NCBI RefSeq assembly: GCF_030272615.1
Contig: NC_081407.1
Location: 317,840,456 to 317,904,455 of the forward strand
Length of the DNA stretch: 64,000 bases
Direction of reading: 5' to 3'
Origin: Cryptomeria japonica
Taxonomy: Eukaryota; Streptophyta; Pinopsida; Cupressales; Cupressaceae
Position 1 is the stretch's first letter, and each line of letters opens with the position of its first letter. Position numbers and translations under genes: made by a program. Shown piece after piece: positions 36,799 through 49,290 of this stretch. The notes below the pieces were generated by a model. It was not told where the DNA came from. It worked only from the letters and a program-made list of their open reading frames with translations, and ran no database searches.

Positions 36799-38340
36799 GC
36801 CCTTAACCCATCCTAAAACTATATGTATAATGTCTATAATATTGAACTCTAAACTATTTTTGATCAAAATTTATAATAATTGATTACTCTTAGGGACATC
36901 TCAATTATTATGTTCATCAATTGTTTTCATCAATCAAGTGGTTGAATCTCTATATCTATTGTCTTAGTTTCAAAAATTTGATATTTGTTGATGGTGTTAA
37001 TTGAAAAGTTTTAGAATATAGAGAAATATCATTAATATGTGTACTTAACCTATATATGTAAAGTATAAATAAATAAATGCCGAGAGAATAAAATTTAAGT
37101 ATTATTAAATAAAGTATAGAGACAACTACAATGTAGAGGAAATAATATAATATAATTTGAGAAAAGACATTAGATTTCCATAGTCCATAAAGATGGATCA
37201 TGAAGAGTGATCCAAAACATTGATGACACAATTGAATCCAAAAACACAACTATTAAAATAATATATATTTTTAAATAACATGAAATGAAATAAGAAATGT
37301 GTGTTTAAGGTTGTAAAAGCATATGGAATGGATGATATGGAAGCATATTTTCTATGTTTATTTTTTATTGCATAGTTTGGGTGGTTCATTGTAAGAGGAA
37401 TAGTCTTTGATATGCTATTTTTTTTATCTTGGTTGTCATAGGAATAAAAGGAAGATTGCATGAGGAATGGGGTTTGATTTCCATAGAAGGAAGGTTGAGG
37501 AGTGAGAAGTGGGAACAAATATGACAATTAATTCACTCTAGCAATTCTATTATTCTAGCAGTACCTAAGAGAATGATAGAATATTTCATTTGGAGAACTC
37601 AAATAAGTTTAGAAATAAAAATGGTTTTGAAATGGTATTGAGAGCTATTTTAATTATACTAAATATTTTAAGAAATTAAAGAGTGCAGATTTATTTTGTT
37701 TCCTAGTTATGTGAGGTAGTAAGTTTGAGGGTTTTGTTTGTTTTCTAACGTTTTTTGGGTTCAACTGACTAAGTTATTGTAAAATTTGTGACTATGAAAA
37801 TCAAGATATATTTATTAAAAATGGTAGATTAAAAATTGACATTTAATTCAAGCCATTATTGTCAAAATGGTAATACAATGAATAATGCATTGATTTCTTT
37901 CAAATAGTAATTAAAAAAATAATATTACAATACTTTATTATTAGTTCCTGTCAAAGGTTGGTTATTATTGCACTCATTGAATTTTTCCTTTTAATTAGTT
38001 TAACCAATAATTACAAAGAATTAAAAATTTCCAACTAAAATACTATAGTCTAAATTTTATTTTTATTTTCAACGTTTAGAAAAATACTATTTTTCTTTAT
38101 TTTCATTGATTTTCGTAAAAAAATCCATAATTTTTAGGTATTTTGTTCATTAAATAACATGTCAGTTTGTACAAATGATACTGAATGGCACTAGGGGAGA
38201 GGGACCAATAGTTGAGAGGGGTACCAATACATGTTATAGTACATGGACACTTTTAGACCAATAATGGTGCTCTAAAAATGTCATGTCAATGCTTATCCCC
38301 CAAAAAGTACCTACAATTTTTTTAAAAAAAACCAATGGTA
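36799..38340. other. AT-rich spacer, nothing recognised
   Basis: Beyond the right end of duplication copy 1. Two overlapping minus-strand frames at 36956-37527 have low-complexity, unconvincing composition. At about 38195-38300 a short segment with GGGGAGAGGGACCAATAG and ACTTTTAGACC recalls motifs in the MITE-like element at 12.7 kb, but no matching ends were found. Confidence 0.4.
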
Positions 38341-38347
38341 TGATACA

Positions 38348-38720
38348 ACTTCATGAAGATTCCTACATTTTATTAGTCTACATTATTTTGATATTCAAAA
38401 TAGAAATGCTAATTTTATGCTATCAAAGTTGAATAGTTTTTTTGTGTTGAGCATTTCCTTTATAAAAGTGTTACACAAGTTTGTACTTTTATTTGATAAC
38501 CCCAACACATATAATAGTTGTTGGTCTAATGAGTCATTGAACTTATTATAATCCATCTAGCTCTCTTTTATTATTTAATATGGATAATGATCATAAAATT
38601 TAATATCCTACAACTGAATAGTGCCTACTTGGTTTAGTCCTATAAAGTTGGTCTAAAAAGCCAACAAGTGAACCAAGTAGGAGTTTATGTGGAAGTTGGA
38701 TAGGGTAAAAGAACAAACCT
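38348..38720 (-). repeat. Unclassified dispersed repeat, copy C
   Basis: 38348-38545 matches 39541-39738 (shared TTCATGAAGATTC, ATTTTGATATTCAAAATAGA and TATAAAAGTGTTACACAA). 38590-38710 matches 20055-20165 (both contain CCAACAAGTGAACCAAGTAGG or a one-base variant). The order of the blocks differs from copy A, so there has been rearrangement. Confidence 0.7.
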
Positions 38721-39540
38721 GCATCACATTTTATGCTTACTAGAAGGTTACAACTAGAAAGGTTATGGTTGAAACCACGTGGCTTGTATAGGGCCCATAA
38801 GGTTTTGGCCGAAAGGGTTTCTATCCAAATCCAAATTCAAAGTTTTTTCCTTCGTGGAGTTTTGGCTAGTGAAACATTTTCATATATGGTTTTGACTAAA
38901 AATATTTTGGTCAAAACTCTTATGATCGAAACTATCTATGTGGATGCCTACTTAGCAACAACCTTTTTCATTTTTTAAAATTTTCTAAAACTTTTCACTT
39001 TTGCTAAAAAAAATTGAAGACAATATGAGCTTTTAAAAATATCTAAAAGTACCTCTTTGTAGATCTCAAAATCAAGAATCTAGACATATGATTACTTATG
39101 TTTTAATTATGTTTAATATGATTTTTTCTAAAATATTGTAAGCAAGTTTTTGAATCTGATTAGAAATTAGAGAAAAACTATTAAACCATTTATAAAATTT
39201 TTAAAAAATGGTGCAATAAAGGAGAGAATCTTCTCCAAAAGGGTATAGTTGGTATTTTTATAATGATAAACTATTAGACAAAAGAGGGGTCAACTAAAAC
39301 CATCAAATTTTCTAGCATGGACTTTAAAAAGCTATTACGGAGAAAATATATATATTGACATTTTTTTTTCTATGCACTAGATATTGATGTTATCTATTTG
39401 AAAAATACAAATTGGAGAAAAATAAGCTTGTTTTGATTTCTTTTGGGGCTCGTTCAATTAGAACACAGTTTTTTAAAAAAAAAATTAACAATGAAAAACA
39501 TGCCTTTAACTGTATAATTTTTTTTTAATAAAAATAATAG
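38721..39540. other. Spacer between repeat copies, nothing recognised
   Basis: Contains a short segment with reiterated GGTTTTGGCC/GTTTTGGCT motifs at 38750-38930, read on the plus strand as a chance open frame. No element ends were seen. Confidence 0.35.
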
Positions 39541-40240
39541 ACATAAACTTCATGAAGATTCTTACATTTCATCATTTTACATTATTTTGATATTCAAAAT
39601 AGAAATGCTACTTTTATGAGGTCGAAGTTGAGAATTTTTTGTTGTGTTTGTCATTTCCTTTATAAAAGTGTTACACAAATTTGTACTTTTACTCAATAAC
39701 CCCAACACATCTAATAGTTGTAGGTCTAATGAGCCATTTATTAACATGACCCAATTCACCCTTTTAACATCACAAATCTAGAGAATAAAGTCTCACATAT
39801 AGAGGTAGAAGTTATTGGCATTGGGCCAAGCAAAGACCCTACAAAGGAGGGCAATTAAATATTTAGCATCCTAATCCCATCCATTTTTTAATACTAATTT
39901 CCTCCTTTGTAATAACAGGTTATCATTGATGAATTTGGTAGCTTGTGTGGGCTTTCCCTCATAATACTTTACTTCCTCCATATTTATTCTCATTAGGAAT
40001 AAATGGGGAGCCCAAATACTCTCTTAATCACGTCTTCATAGGCATAGGCACAATCCAAGACCAATTTTAGAGATTGAAGAGAGAATGGAAAAAGTATTGC
40101 TTTCACCGGCCTAAACTTGACTTTCCATTGGGCAATAAATATTCCTGTCTCCTTCAATATTGAATTATTGTAAATATTCTTGGTTGTCCACATACTCATG
40201 TTCAATGTCTCTAATGTAACCTCATGGAGAAAACACCTTT
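39541..40240 (-). repeat. Unclassified dispersed repeat, copy B (uninterrupted)
   Basis: It continues without a break through the point where copy A carries the copia element: GGTTATCATTGATGAATTTGG at 39919-39939. It therefore serves as the empty site for that insertion. Minus-strand reading gives decayed peptide pieces shared with copy A. The family is unknown. Confidence 0.7.
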
Positions 40241-40853
40241 CTCAAAAATTTTGGTTTGAAATGACAGTGCAGAACCAAAATCGAAGCTTTGGAACACCGT
40301 ATTCATCTCTAACAAGGTGTAGTGAAAGTTGTAAATGAAGATAAATAGAAATGTGCAGAAAGAAAATAGAGTAAACAGAACAATAAACAAAGAGACAACA
40401 AACGATATACAATGGCTCACCAATGTTGGCTATGTCCACTATCAAATGCAGGGAAAATATTATTCAACCAGTGTTTTTCATAATACAATGCATAAAGTTG
40501 CGAATGCAGCAATAAAGACTTAAACAGAAGAAAGGAAGATGGACAACCAAAGGCCACGCCCGTTAGGAAAACCAAAAGCCCAAACCCTAGCAATTGTGCT
40601 TCAAACTATGTCAATAGGCGTCTAGGCTTAAATTTTTTTGAGTTTTTGTCATTGGTGGATGTAATAAGGTCGAATGAAGACCATTTGCAATATGTTCATG
40701 TAGGGTAAGTTTTGTCAAGTTTTGTAAAAAGTTGTAAAGTTGCAAAGTTGCAACTTTTGTCATTTTGTGCTTTGTAAGGAAGGTGAACGGTCATAAATTG
40801 AAAAGTGATTATAAATTGTTATTTTCAGTTGTATGAGGCATAAATAAGCCTTG

Positions 40854-42740
40854 TGTATACACTAAAAAAGTGGTCTGGAAAATTGAATTAATTAAATTTG
40901 AAAATATTTAATTAATGACTTTTATTCTTCTACTATATAAATGAATTAAATAATTTGTTTATATGGTTCATTTTCTTAATTCATCCCACCAAAACCAATT
41001 CTTCTATTTCCTAATTAAATAAACGAATTTAGTTAATTTGTTTATTTAATTATTCCCTCCCCATTAAATTTGAATTTTAAATTTAAATTTAAGCACGTGT
41101 GTCCTAACTCCTAACCACTCCCTAACCTAACCTTCTTCTAACCAACCCCTAGCCTAACCACAAGTTAACTAATCCTATCCAAGCTCCAACCTCTTATCCT
41201 AACCATTTTTGGAGTGACCACCCTCTCTTGGAGACACGTGGCACTTATGCCACATGTCTCTCATCTCCATGCCACTTGCCCCTTTGTTGGCATAGGGTTG
41301 GAGATTCTTTTCCACTTGTCTCCTTAGGAATGACAATTGTCCATCTCCCGAACCTCCTTCCAAATTCTTCAATCTCGACCGTTAATTTACCCAGACTGAA
41401 TCTGCACTGTTGATTCTGGCCACCTCACCTCTGGTCATGAAAATCCTATAAATACCCCTTCTTTTGGCTAGTAGGGGACACTTAGCATCTTATAATTATT
41501 ATCATTTTCAATTATTTCCAGCAATCATAGTTTAGTTATCATAGCATCATAACAATAGCATAGTATCATTGTAATAATGGCTTTCATGATAGCTTAATCA
41601 CAATGTAGAATCTAGATTTGCATAGAAATAGATTAGCTTTTGTATCTTAGCTTGCATATCAATTCCCATCTCTTGGGTTGTCACTTTGCTCAAATCATGC
41701 ATTTGAGAGCCACCAAATGAATCGGCAAAGTCCTCAAGACTAGGGAGCGATGAGACGATATTGGGGAGTGTTTTAATTGTTTCCTTTCATTTTCCTCAAT
41801 TTAATGTTTCATTGAGTATGAGTGATTTAAATGATTTTAATGGATTAATCACTATAATTTTTCACACACCTTGTACATTCAAATGTAAGCTTCTAGTGTT
41901 GATCGTTGAAATAATATTTTGATACAAGCATCATTTTCCTAGAATTTGAAGCATTTTCAGCAGTTGCAAACCTCTATACGGATCTGTACAAACGTGTTTT
42001 GTTTCTGAAACCTTGGGAATCATGAATAAATGAACTCAATTTCATTTCCAACTGGTTTCAGTTTGATCCATCCAAATTTGAGCAAGTTATAAACATTATT
42101 CTAAAAGTTGCTCTGTGAGTGAGGGTTTCAAGGGTTTTGTGATTGAAAAATGAGTAACTAGCCATTTCATCGTTGAAATAAAATTTCAAACTCAGTGGAG
42201 TGGACAATTTTGGTGTTCTCTCAGTGTTTATGGTGGTTTTAGAGCAAGGGAATGGAGTCTAGCAAGGTTTCACGCCATCCCTAGCTTAACATCTTCATGT
42301 GTTAGGCCTAGTTAGTTGAGGGTTTGATAGGACAATAATAAATTGAGGTGTTCCATTGAAAATAATTGCATAATTGGACCCTACATGATAGGTGAAGACT
42401 ATTTGTGAAGATTTCTAGTGTTTGGAGAGTGTATTTGGGGCACTTGCTTTGTAAAAGTGGCCTAATTAGGCCTAAAATCTCCATAACAATCAATTATAGG
42501 GTGTCATGTTACAAAAAAACCCTATGAAAGTTTTGGATATGTTGTGGTAGACCTTAAAGGGTACTCAAAACTATTTCCCTTGGTTGATAGTAGAACTGTG
42601 TCAAAAGATATACCCGGTTTTGTGTAGGGTTGAAGGGCTACTAGTCGATGGTCTAGGTTGTGAAGGAACCATTGTAGACAAGTGACTAAGGTATGAAATT
42701 ATTTATTAGTTGGGAATAGTAGGTTGTTACAAGCCCTATG
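40854..42740 (+). repeat. Gypsy-type LTR and possible leader, nested in the copia element
   Basis: Starts near TGTATACACTAAAA, like the other TGTAGACACC-type LTRs here, followed by ATTAATTAAAT-rich sequence, a CCTAACC-rich block (41100-41220) and a TATA box in CCTATAAATACCCC (41445-41458), all in plus orientation. No coding was seen. Exact ends and a TSD could not be fixed, and the right part may be leader or unrelated DNA. Confidence 0.5.
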
Positions 42741-42759
42741 GAGTCAATAGTATCAGCTT

Positions 42760-45700
42760 CCTAAAGCTTTGGAACCATCTCCACAAAGTATGTCTTGTCA
42801 ACTATGCCATAAGGACCTAAGAGTGATAGGTGAGTTGGGAGAAATATCTCCATGTTGTAGTGGTTTGTGTGTTGAAATTTTTGGGTTATTGCAGTGTCTC
42901 TTAAGAACCTTCCCCTTCTCTGCATCAACTGGTCATACCAAATCTATCCAATACCGATATCAATGTATAGTTTCTATGACAACCTAATTTCTCTCTTCTT
43001 CCTATCCCGAGAAATGGTCGTACCAAGAATTCTTTTGACTGCCCCTAAATCCTTCATAGAAAATCTATTAGCTAACTAATCCTTAAGCTCACAAATAATC
43101 CTCATGCTAGTGCCAATTACTAACATGTCATCAACATAAAGTAGAAGAATAACAAATTCACCATTAGGGAGTTGTTTGAAATAAACACATGGATCGGATT
43201 CACACCTTATAAACTTATGCTCAGTCATGAAATGATCAAATTTAAGATACCATTGACTTGGGGTTTGTTTGAGCTCAAACAAACTTCACTTCAATCTGTA
43301 ATAAAGATGTTCTTGTCCCTATTTTGTAAATCCTTCAGGCTGCTCCATATACAATTCTTCATAACATCTCCATCTAAAAACACAATCTTGACATCAAGTT
43401 GTTCAAGCTTAAGGTCACAAACAGTTGTAAGAACCAAAACTAATCGAATTGTATCTCATCAAAATCTATTCCTTTTTGCTGACCATAACCTTTCACAACC
43501 AGTCTAGCTTGATAATGTTTCTTGCCTCCATCTTCCTCCTTCAATTTGTAAACCCATTTGTTGTCCAATGCTTTCCTATTTGGCAGAACAGGTAACAAAT
43601 CCAAGTTTGGTTTGTGAGTAACAGCTCCATCTCCTCATGTATTGCATCTTGCCATTTGTGACAACCAATATCTTTTGTATTAACTTTAAAATTGGTTAGC
43701 TTGATCAGAGAGCAACAACTCAAGCTCTGCCCCTTCACATAACAATAAATCATAATTAGAGAACTTTGCATGAGGTCACCTCTGCCTAATAGACCTTCTC
43801 AGTTGATTTTCTAATTCGGAATCACCTCGCTACAAGCTTTCCTAGAACTCAATGCTAGTCCCCTATTTATTATCAACCTTAAATAGCAAAGAGGGTTGTA
43901 TGACGGGCTATGTAGAATTTGCACCCTGATTTTTCTCCATCGTGGTTGATTGCGTGGAAGGGTGCAGAGGACATTGAATTAAATTTGGGTGCTCCAAACC
44001 ATCAGCTGACTCTTGATGAGTGTGTGAAACCTAAGAGTAGTGGATGGCAGGAGAATATTCACTATGGAAAGAAACATGAAGCATGAATTGGCCCAAGGTC
44101 GTGACACACGCGCATAAGGGAACGACTCCCTTGCAGGCTGTGGTGGCAAAAAATCCACTCTCATGGAAGTAATAGTAGGGAGTCATGAGGTTGCCACATT
44201 TGCAAAAGGTGAAGCAACAAACCCAAGCTGTGAAGGCTGGTCAATTCTCAGCGCGTGGAATTGTCAACATGCCGGGAAGATTCTATGAATTTTTCTATAC
44301 TAGGTCATAAGAGCTTAGAGAGAGGTCGAGAGTCTTCTGAAGGAGATAGTGTTGGGCTTTCAATTCCTAAATTATTCTGACTGTTGCTCAATGACAGAGA
44401 ACTTGTCGATGATGGAGAAATTGAAATGACTAAAGAAGCTCCCACTTGATTTGGTGATGGTTGTGAAGCACCTATATTTTAAACTGATGAGCAATGATTT
44501 TCAAAAAATCACAAAGGAACATACTCTATAACTAATTTATCTTGAAGTTGGGATGCTAGAAAGTATTTCTCATTGAACACCATATCTTGGATTTGAACAA
44601 TCTTTTTGGCAATTGAATTCCACAATCGGAATCTGTATTGATCCTCACCATACCCAACAAAGATGCATCATTTTAATTTAGGATCTAATTTAGTTCACTT
44701 CTCCTTAGGAACAAGAGAAAATGCTTCACAACCGAGCATGCCTAGATGGCTATAACAAATCCATTTGCCCATCCACCTCTCCTCTAGAATATCAAAATTC
44801 AATCAAGATGAAAGTGCTTGATTAATCAAATATACAATAGTATTGCAAGCCTCTTCCCAAAATTCTTTACCCATATCAGTATTAGAGAGCATACACCTAT
44901 CTCCCTCCAAAATTTTTCTATTTAACCTCTCAGTTGCACCATTTTCTTGAGGTGTAAAAGACACAATTTTTATTCTATGAATACCATTATCTATACAAAA
45001 TTATCAAATTATAATGAAAAAAATCACCATCATTATCTATTTGTAAACATTTAATGCTATGCCCAAATTGATTCTCGCCTAAAGCTTTAAAAACTTTAAA
45101 TTTACTAAACACTTCAGATTTTTGATTGAGCATATAAATCCAGATCTTCCTAGTGCAATCATCAAGGAATGTGACAAAATAACTAGCTCCTCCAATAGAG
45201 GTTAGCTCAGCAAGTTTGAAGACATCTGAGTGAACAAGCTCCAAGGGTGTGGTCTTCTTGTCATGATGGGTCTTCAAGAAGCTGACCCGCTTATGTTTGC
45301 CATAGAGGAAATGTTCACAAAACTCCAAGTCAATGAATTTTAGACCTGGAAGTTGTTCTCTTTTGAGCATGACTTCAAGTCCTTTTTTGCTCTTGTGTCC
45401 AAGCCTTTTATGCCAAAACTTCATCTCGTTGTCCTCAATCATCAATGCAGCTCCCACTTTGGTGTGACTTTCATAGGCATAAAGATTGCCAACTTTGTTA
45501 CCCTTTGCAACCACTAAAGCTCCCTTAGTCACTTTCCAAGTATCCGAAGAGAAATTAACATTACACCCTTATGCATAGAGCTAGCTAATAGATATCAAAT
45601 ATCTTGTTAATTATGAAACATGATGGACATCTCTTAACAACCACTTATCTCTACTTCTTTGCTGCAACAAAACATCACCTTTACTAATGAAATCACATGC

Positions 45701-45802
45701 TTTGTTGTCCCCTAAGTAGACTCTTCCAAACTGACCTTCTTGGTAGTTTGTGAAGGCCTCCATGCAGGAAGTATCATGGAAAGACAGACCGGAATCCAAC
45801 AC
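42760..45802 (-). pseudogene. Tnt1-like pol remnant
   Basis: Minus-strand blocks in order: protease-like LDSGLSFHDTSCMEAF (45611-45802); GAG-pre-integrase FWHKRLGHKS and integrase core LVHSDVFKL...FLDDCTRKIW (44987-45532), with the second catalytic region degraded to QIDNDGDF; remnants of the RT start (43541-43771); RT core SDPCVYFKQLPNGEFVILLLYVDDMLVIG (43076-43282, quoted here as separate conserved blocks SDPCVYF and LYVDDMLVIG); then NRFSMKDLGAVKRILGTTIS in a neighbouring frame. RNase H is almost lost. There are many stops and shifts. It is a dead copy. Confidence 0.88.
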
Positions 45803-45837
45803 ACACTAATATGAAGTAGTGTCGCTTGTGGAGAGAA

Positions 45838-46615
45838 CTAAAACACTTTCCTCTTTGTCATAAACCATATTGGCTTTGATGTCCTTAACATTTTATTGTG
45901 CCTTCTTGTAAGAGCGACAATTCTTTTTAGTGTGGCTAGCTTTACCATAGAGCCAATAGTCACAAATTTTGCCTCTTGATTTCGATCTTTTTGTAGACTT
46001 CGATGTTCTTCTATTATTATCTTTGCCTCTATCTTGAGGCCTACCCTACTCGCCATGGTCAAGGCATCACCAAAAGGAGACTCTGAATTTTTCCTTCAAA
46101 TGTCTTCATTAAGAAGAGTGCCTACAACATCATTGAAATTCAACTTGCTCTTTGCAGCCACTGAAGTGCTAATTGCCATTACTAAACCTTCCCAGCTATT
46201 AGGTAAAGAGCATAATAATAAAATAGCCTTTATTTCACTATCCAAATTATTAATCCTACTTAAATCAATTGGGTAACTAAAGTATTGAACTCATTAAGGT
46301 GATTTGAAACAATTCCACCTTCTTTCATTTTTAGATTGTATAAACTCTTCATAATAAATATCTTGTTCGAAGCAAAAGCCATCTCATACATTGAAGAAAG
46401 TTTGTCCCACTGCTCCTTTGAAGTCTTCTCTACTAGACAACAAGAGGAAGATTGTAGTAGCCCTCGCCATCTTGTCCAACTTCTCCCACTCTTCATCTGG
46501 CATCATAGAAGGCTTCTTTGCTTTCCCTTCAAGTGTGAAATAGGAATGACTCCATCTGCACTTTCCACAGACCGAAATTCTGACTCCAAAATTTCTCTAT
46601 CTTCACTTCCTCCAT
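45838..46615 (-). pseudogene. Tnt1-like gag remnant
   Basis: A start MEEVKIEKFWSQNFGLWKVQ is readable from 46615. It is followed in shifted frames by DEEWEKLDKMA and SKEQWDKLSSMYEMAF...LYNLKMKEGG, SNHLNEFNTLVTQL (46260-46496), the usual copia gag pattern. A damaged zinc knuckle (C-DYW-, SHTKKNC) lies at about 45900-45960. Several frameshifts. Confidence 0.85.
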
Positions 46616-47275
46616 AACTGAAGAAATTCTTCACCGAATTCCCAACCAGCTACAACTACACCATCAAGCTCTGATATCAATTGTAAACGAAGATAAATAA
46701 AAATATACAAAAGAAAATAGAATAAACAAACAAACGATATACAGTGGTTCACCAATGTTGGCTACGTCCACTATCAAATGCAAGGAAAATCTTATTCAAC
46801 CATATGCAACAATAAAGACTTAAAGGAAAGAAAGACGGACAGCCAAAAACCAAGTCCGTTGGGCTTCACTTCTTTAACAAAAGTAGCGGTTTTGTAAGAC
46901 ATTATACTTACAAACGCTCTGCTATAAAATTATGTAAAATGTGGAAGCATAGACAAAGCATGCGAACGTTTAACAAAATGCCTCCAATATATTTCACCTC
47001 ACAACCTGTAATGATTGCTAAATATACATTTGATACATATAAATGTATGTTGTTATGCAGGTAGAGTGGGTATTCCAGCCAAGACCTGAGTATATAATAA
47101 AACGACTGTAAAAATTAATTTCAACCATATAACCGAAGAGGAGCAATATACAAACAGATACATTCAATATAATCTTCTTTAAAAGGTATAATCTAGAAGA
47201 AAAAAAGATTCATACAAATTATAATATTGAGATTAGTTATAAAGATCATTAGCACTTGAGTGAAATATGATATAT

Positions 47276-47680
47276 TCATAATGGATCTCTGGTTTCAGAC
47301 ATTGGCTTCAAAAGTTCCTCCTTGTTGTTTTCATTAGCAATAAATGCTCCAGTAGTAGCCCCATTGAGTTGTGCCTGGAGAATGGCCTTTTCTGCCTGCA
47401 ATTTGGTAAGCTGTTTATGGAGGTTCCAAACAATTCCAGCACACCCATACACAGGATCTCTATTCACTGCATCTGCTCTCATCTCCATTGGAATTCCTTC
47501 CAGCATTTTAATGATATTACTTGCTCCAAATACTCTGTGACCCTTTATATATCGTTGTGGGTCATTTGGAGGAAAGAAAGGAGCCAGCACGCAGCTTTCT
47601 GTACATCTTCTTCTCAGCAGTTTGCATGATGCACATCATGATGATGATGATGATGATGGGTACTCCATTTTTTCTGCCAT
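47276..47680 (-). pseudogene. LBD pseudogene, paralogue of the gene at 31.2 kb
   Basis: The start codon (47680) is kept and the frame matches MAEKMEYPSSSSSS. A TGA at 47636-47638, inside the polyserine tract, ends it before the zinc finger. Beyond the stop the reading continues with CASCKLLRRRCTESC and FGASNIIKML, but ten codons (30 bp) covering SMVYEAKARH are deleted, so ADAVN joins RDPVYGC. Only one coil unit is present where copy 1 has two. The TATA box is changed to GATAAA. The tail ends at the same stop as copy 1. Confidence 0.93.
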
Positions 47681-49290
47681 TTTCGAAAGCTCAAAGGTCT
47701 GGTGCAATGAAATGTATAAGCCAAATAACTCCAAGTTAAAGGAGAAAGCCCGGTGCTTTATCCTCCTCCGATTAGTTTGAGGAGAAATTTTAATGGAGGT
47801 CAATATTTTTATTTTATTTATGCAAAATTAGAGAAGGGCCTTTTAAAAGAGGTTAAAAACGATGGGTCATTGAAGTTAGCCACCTATTAAAGTGGGAGAT
47901 TAAACATCTTTGGTAATTGTAAAATAATAGAGATAATATTATATATTTAAAAAGGTTTTGTTAGTAGAAAAAAGGATGGTAGAGACTCAAAAATTTTAAC
48001 AAACCAATATTTGAAAGTCATTTTAAGATTAAGAATATATGTTTTTTTAAATTTAAAACATTACAATATTGGCAAAGATCTTTAATACTTAGTATATGTC
48101 CATATGGTTAAGATTTAGGATTTGTGTTCTCCTCATCAATAAATTTAACTATGTATCAAATTTATAAATATTAAATATTAAATTTATAAATAATTGTACT
48201 ATTAAAAGATGCATATTTTATATTTTTTTTATTTATGTTCATTCTAATGTAATGATTGATAAATAAGTGATCTGTTTCAATGTAAATGTTAATAAATAAT
48301 TTATATTTCACATGATTTCAATTACATGTATGTATTTATAAGAACTAATCTTGATTCTTAATTTATCTATTCATTGTTTAACTGAATTTATCTATTTACA
48401 AGGACTAGTCTTAATTATAGACAATACCTCTTTTTAGATATTGTTCTTGAAATCAAGGTGAATAAGTTATGGACATCAATTTATTTGCTATTATTTTTGC
48501 GTGTAGGTCTCAAATTGGTGAGTATGGTTCAAATCCATAGAAGGGTAGATTAGTTACTATGGGCACAAAACTAAACTAGAACATTAGACATGAAGTTCAA
48601 TGATATAAGGTTGTTCATCTAGCATCTTCAAGGGTTCTAATAAATTTATAAATTTATCGGTAATGGGTCATCACAAGCGATATTCATCACGCTTAGAGAT
48701 AAGTATTATTGTTTTTATTTGTTTAAACTTTGTGCATTTATTTTAGTAGCAATTAATCATTCCCAACTCATTAAGTTTAGGGTTAATTGATTGGTTAATT
48801 ATTTACCTAATATTAATTTAAAATATGATCATTTATTTTTCTTTTCATTTTCATAAATTCATCGAATCCTACAACCCCTTAGGTATTTCCCTTATGGATT
48901 TATTTTTTGATTTATTTTGTAGGTCTAAGACTATAGGATTTTTTGAGATTTATATCACTATCATCTCTCTTGTTTCATTCCTTTGTTCATATTAATTTTA
49001 TGCCAAAGTGTCATCATTAGATCATAATTAGAAATTATAATAGGAAGAATGGTTTGGATAATGAGGCACACTTGGACAATTAGATAAGCAATATTTTCTT
49101 CTTGCATAGTTATTTTCTCAATAGATTCCCATCTTATGTAGTGTTGCTTCTTGTACATAGTTGGTTGACGCTCTTTCAAAGTTATTGATTGATAAACACT
49201 TTGGTTTAAATATTTTTCATGACATTGATCCTCAATTGAGCCCTTCAATCTCTTTACATATTCTATCTTCCTCCCTTCTTGTGATACAAC

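Larger units (their letters stand above)
40330..46879 (-). mobile_element. Degenerate Tnt1-like copia element inserted in duplication copy 2
   Basis: TSD AAAGT at 40325-40329 and 46880-46884; duplication copy 1 has the joined sequence once (TTTAAGTAGCGG). The right LTR (46682-46879, 198 bp) and left LTR (from 40330, about 240-280 bp) both start TGTAAAyGAAGATAAATA and share CTATCAAATGCA and GCAATAAAGACTTAAA. On the minus strand a primer-binding site like TGATATCAGAGC lies next to the 5' LTR (46669-46680). Gag and pol fragments on the minus strand resemble Tnt1. A gypsy-like LTR sits within its 3' part. The LTRs have diverged with indels, so the insertion is old. Confidence 0.88.

Noticed and set aside
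36956-37527. Two minus-strand frames as a small gene
   Set aside because: Low-complexity composition, no domain, and partial overlap in different frames.
38195-38300. Second copy of the 12.7-kb MITE-like element
   Set aside because: Only short motifs are shared and the inverted ends are not found.
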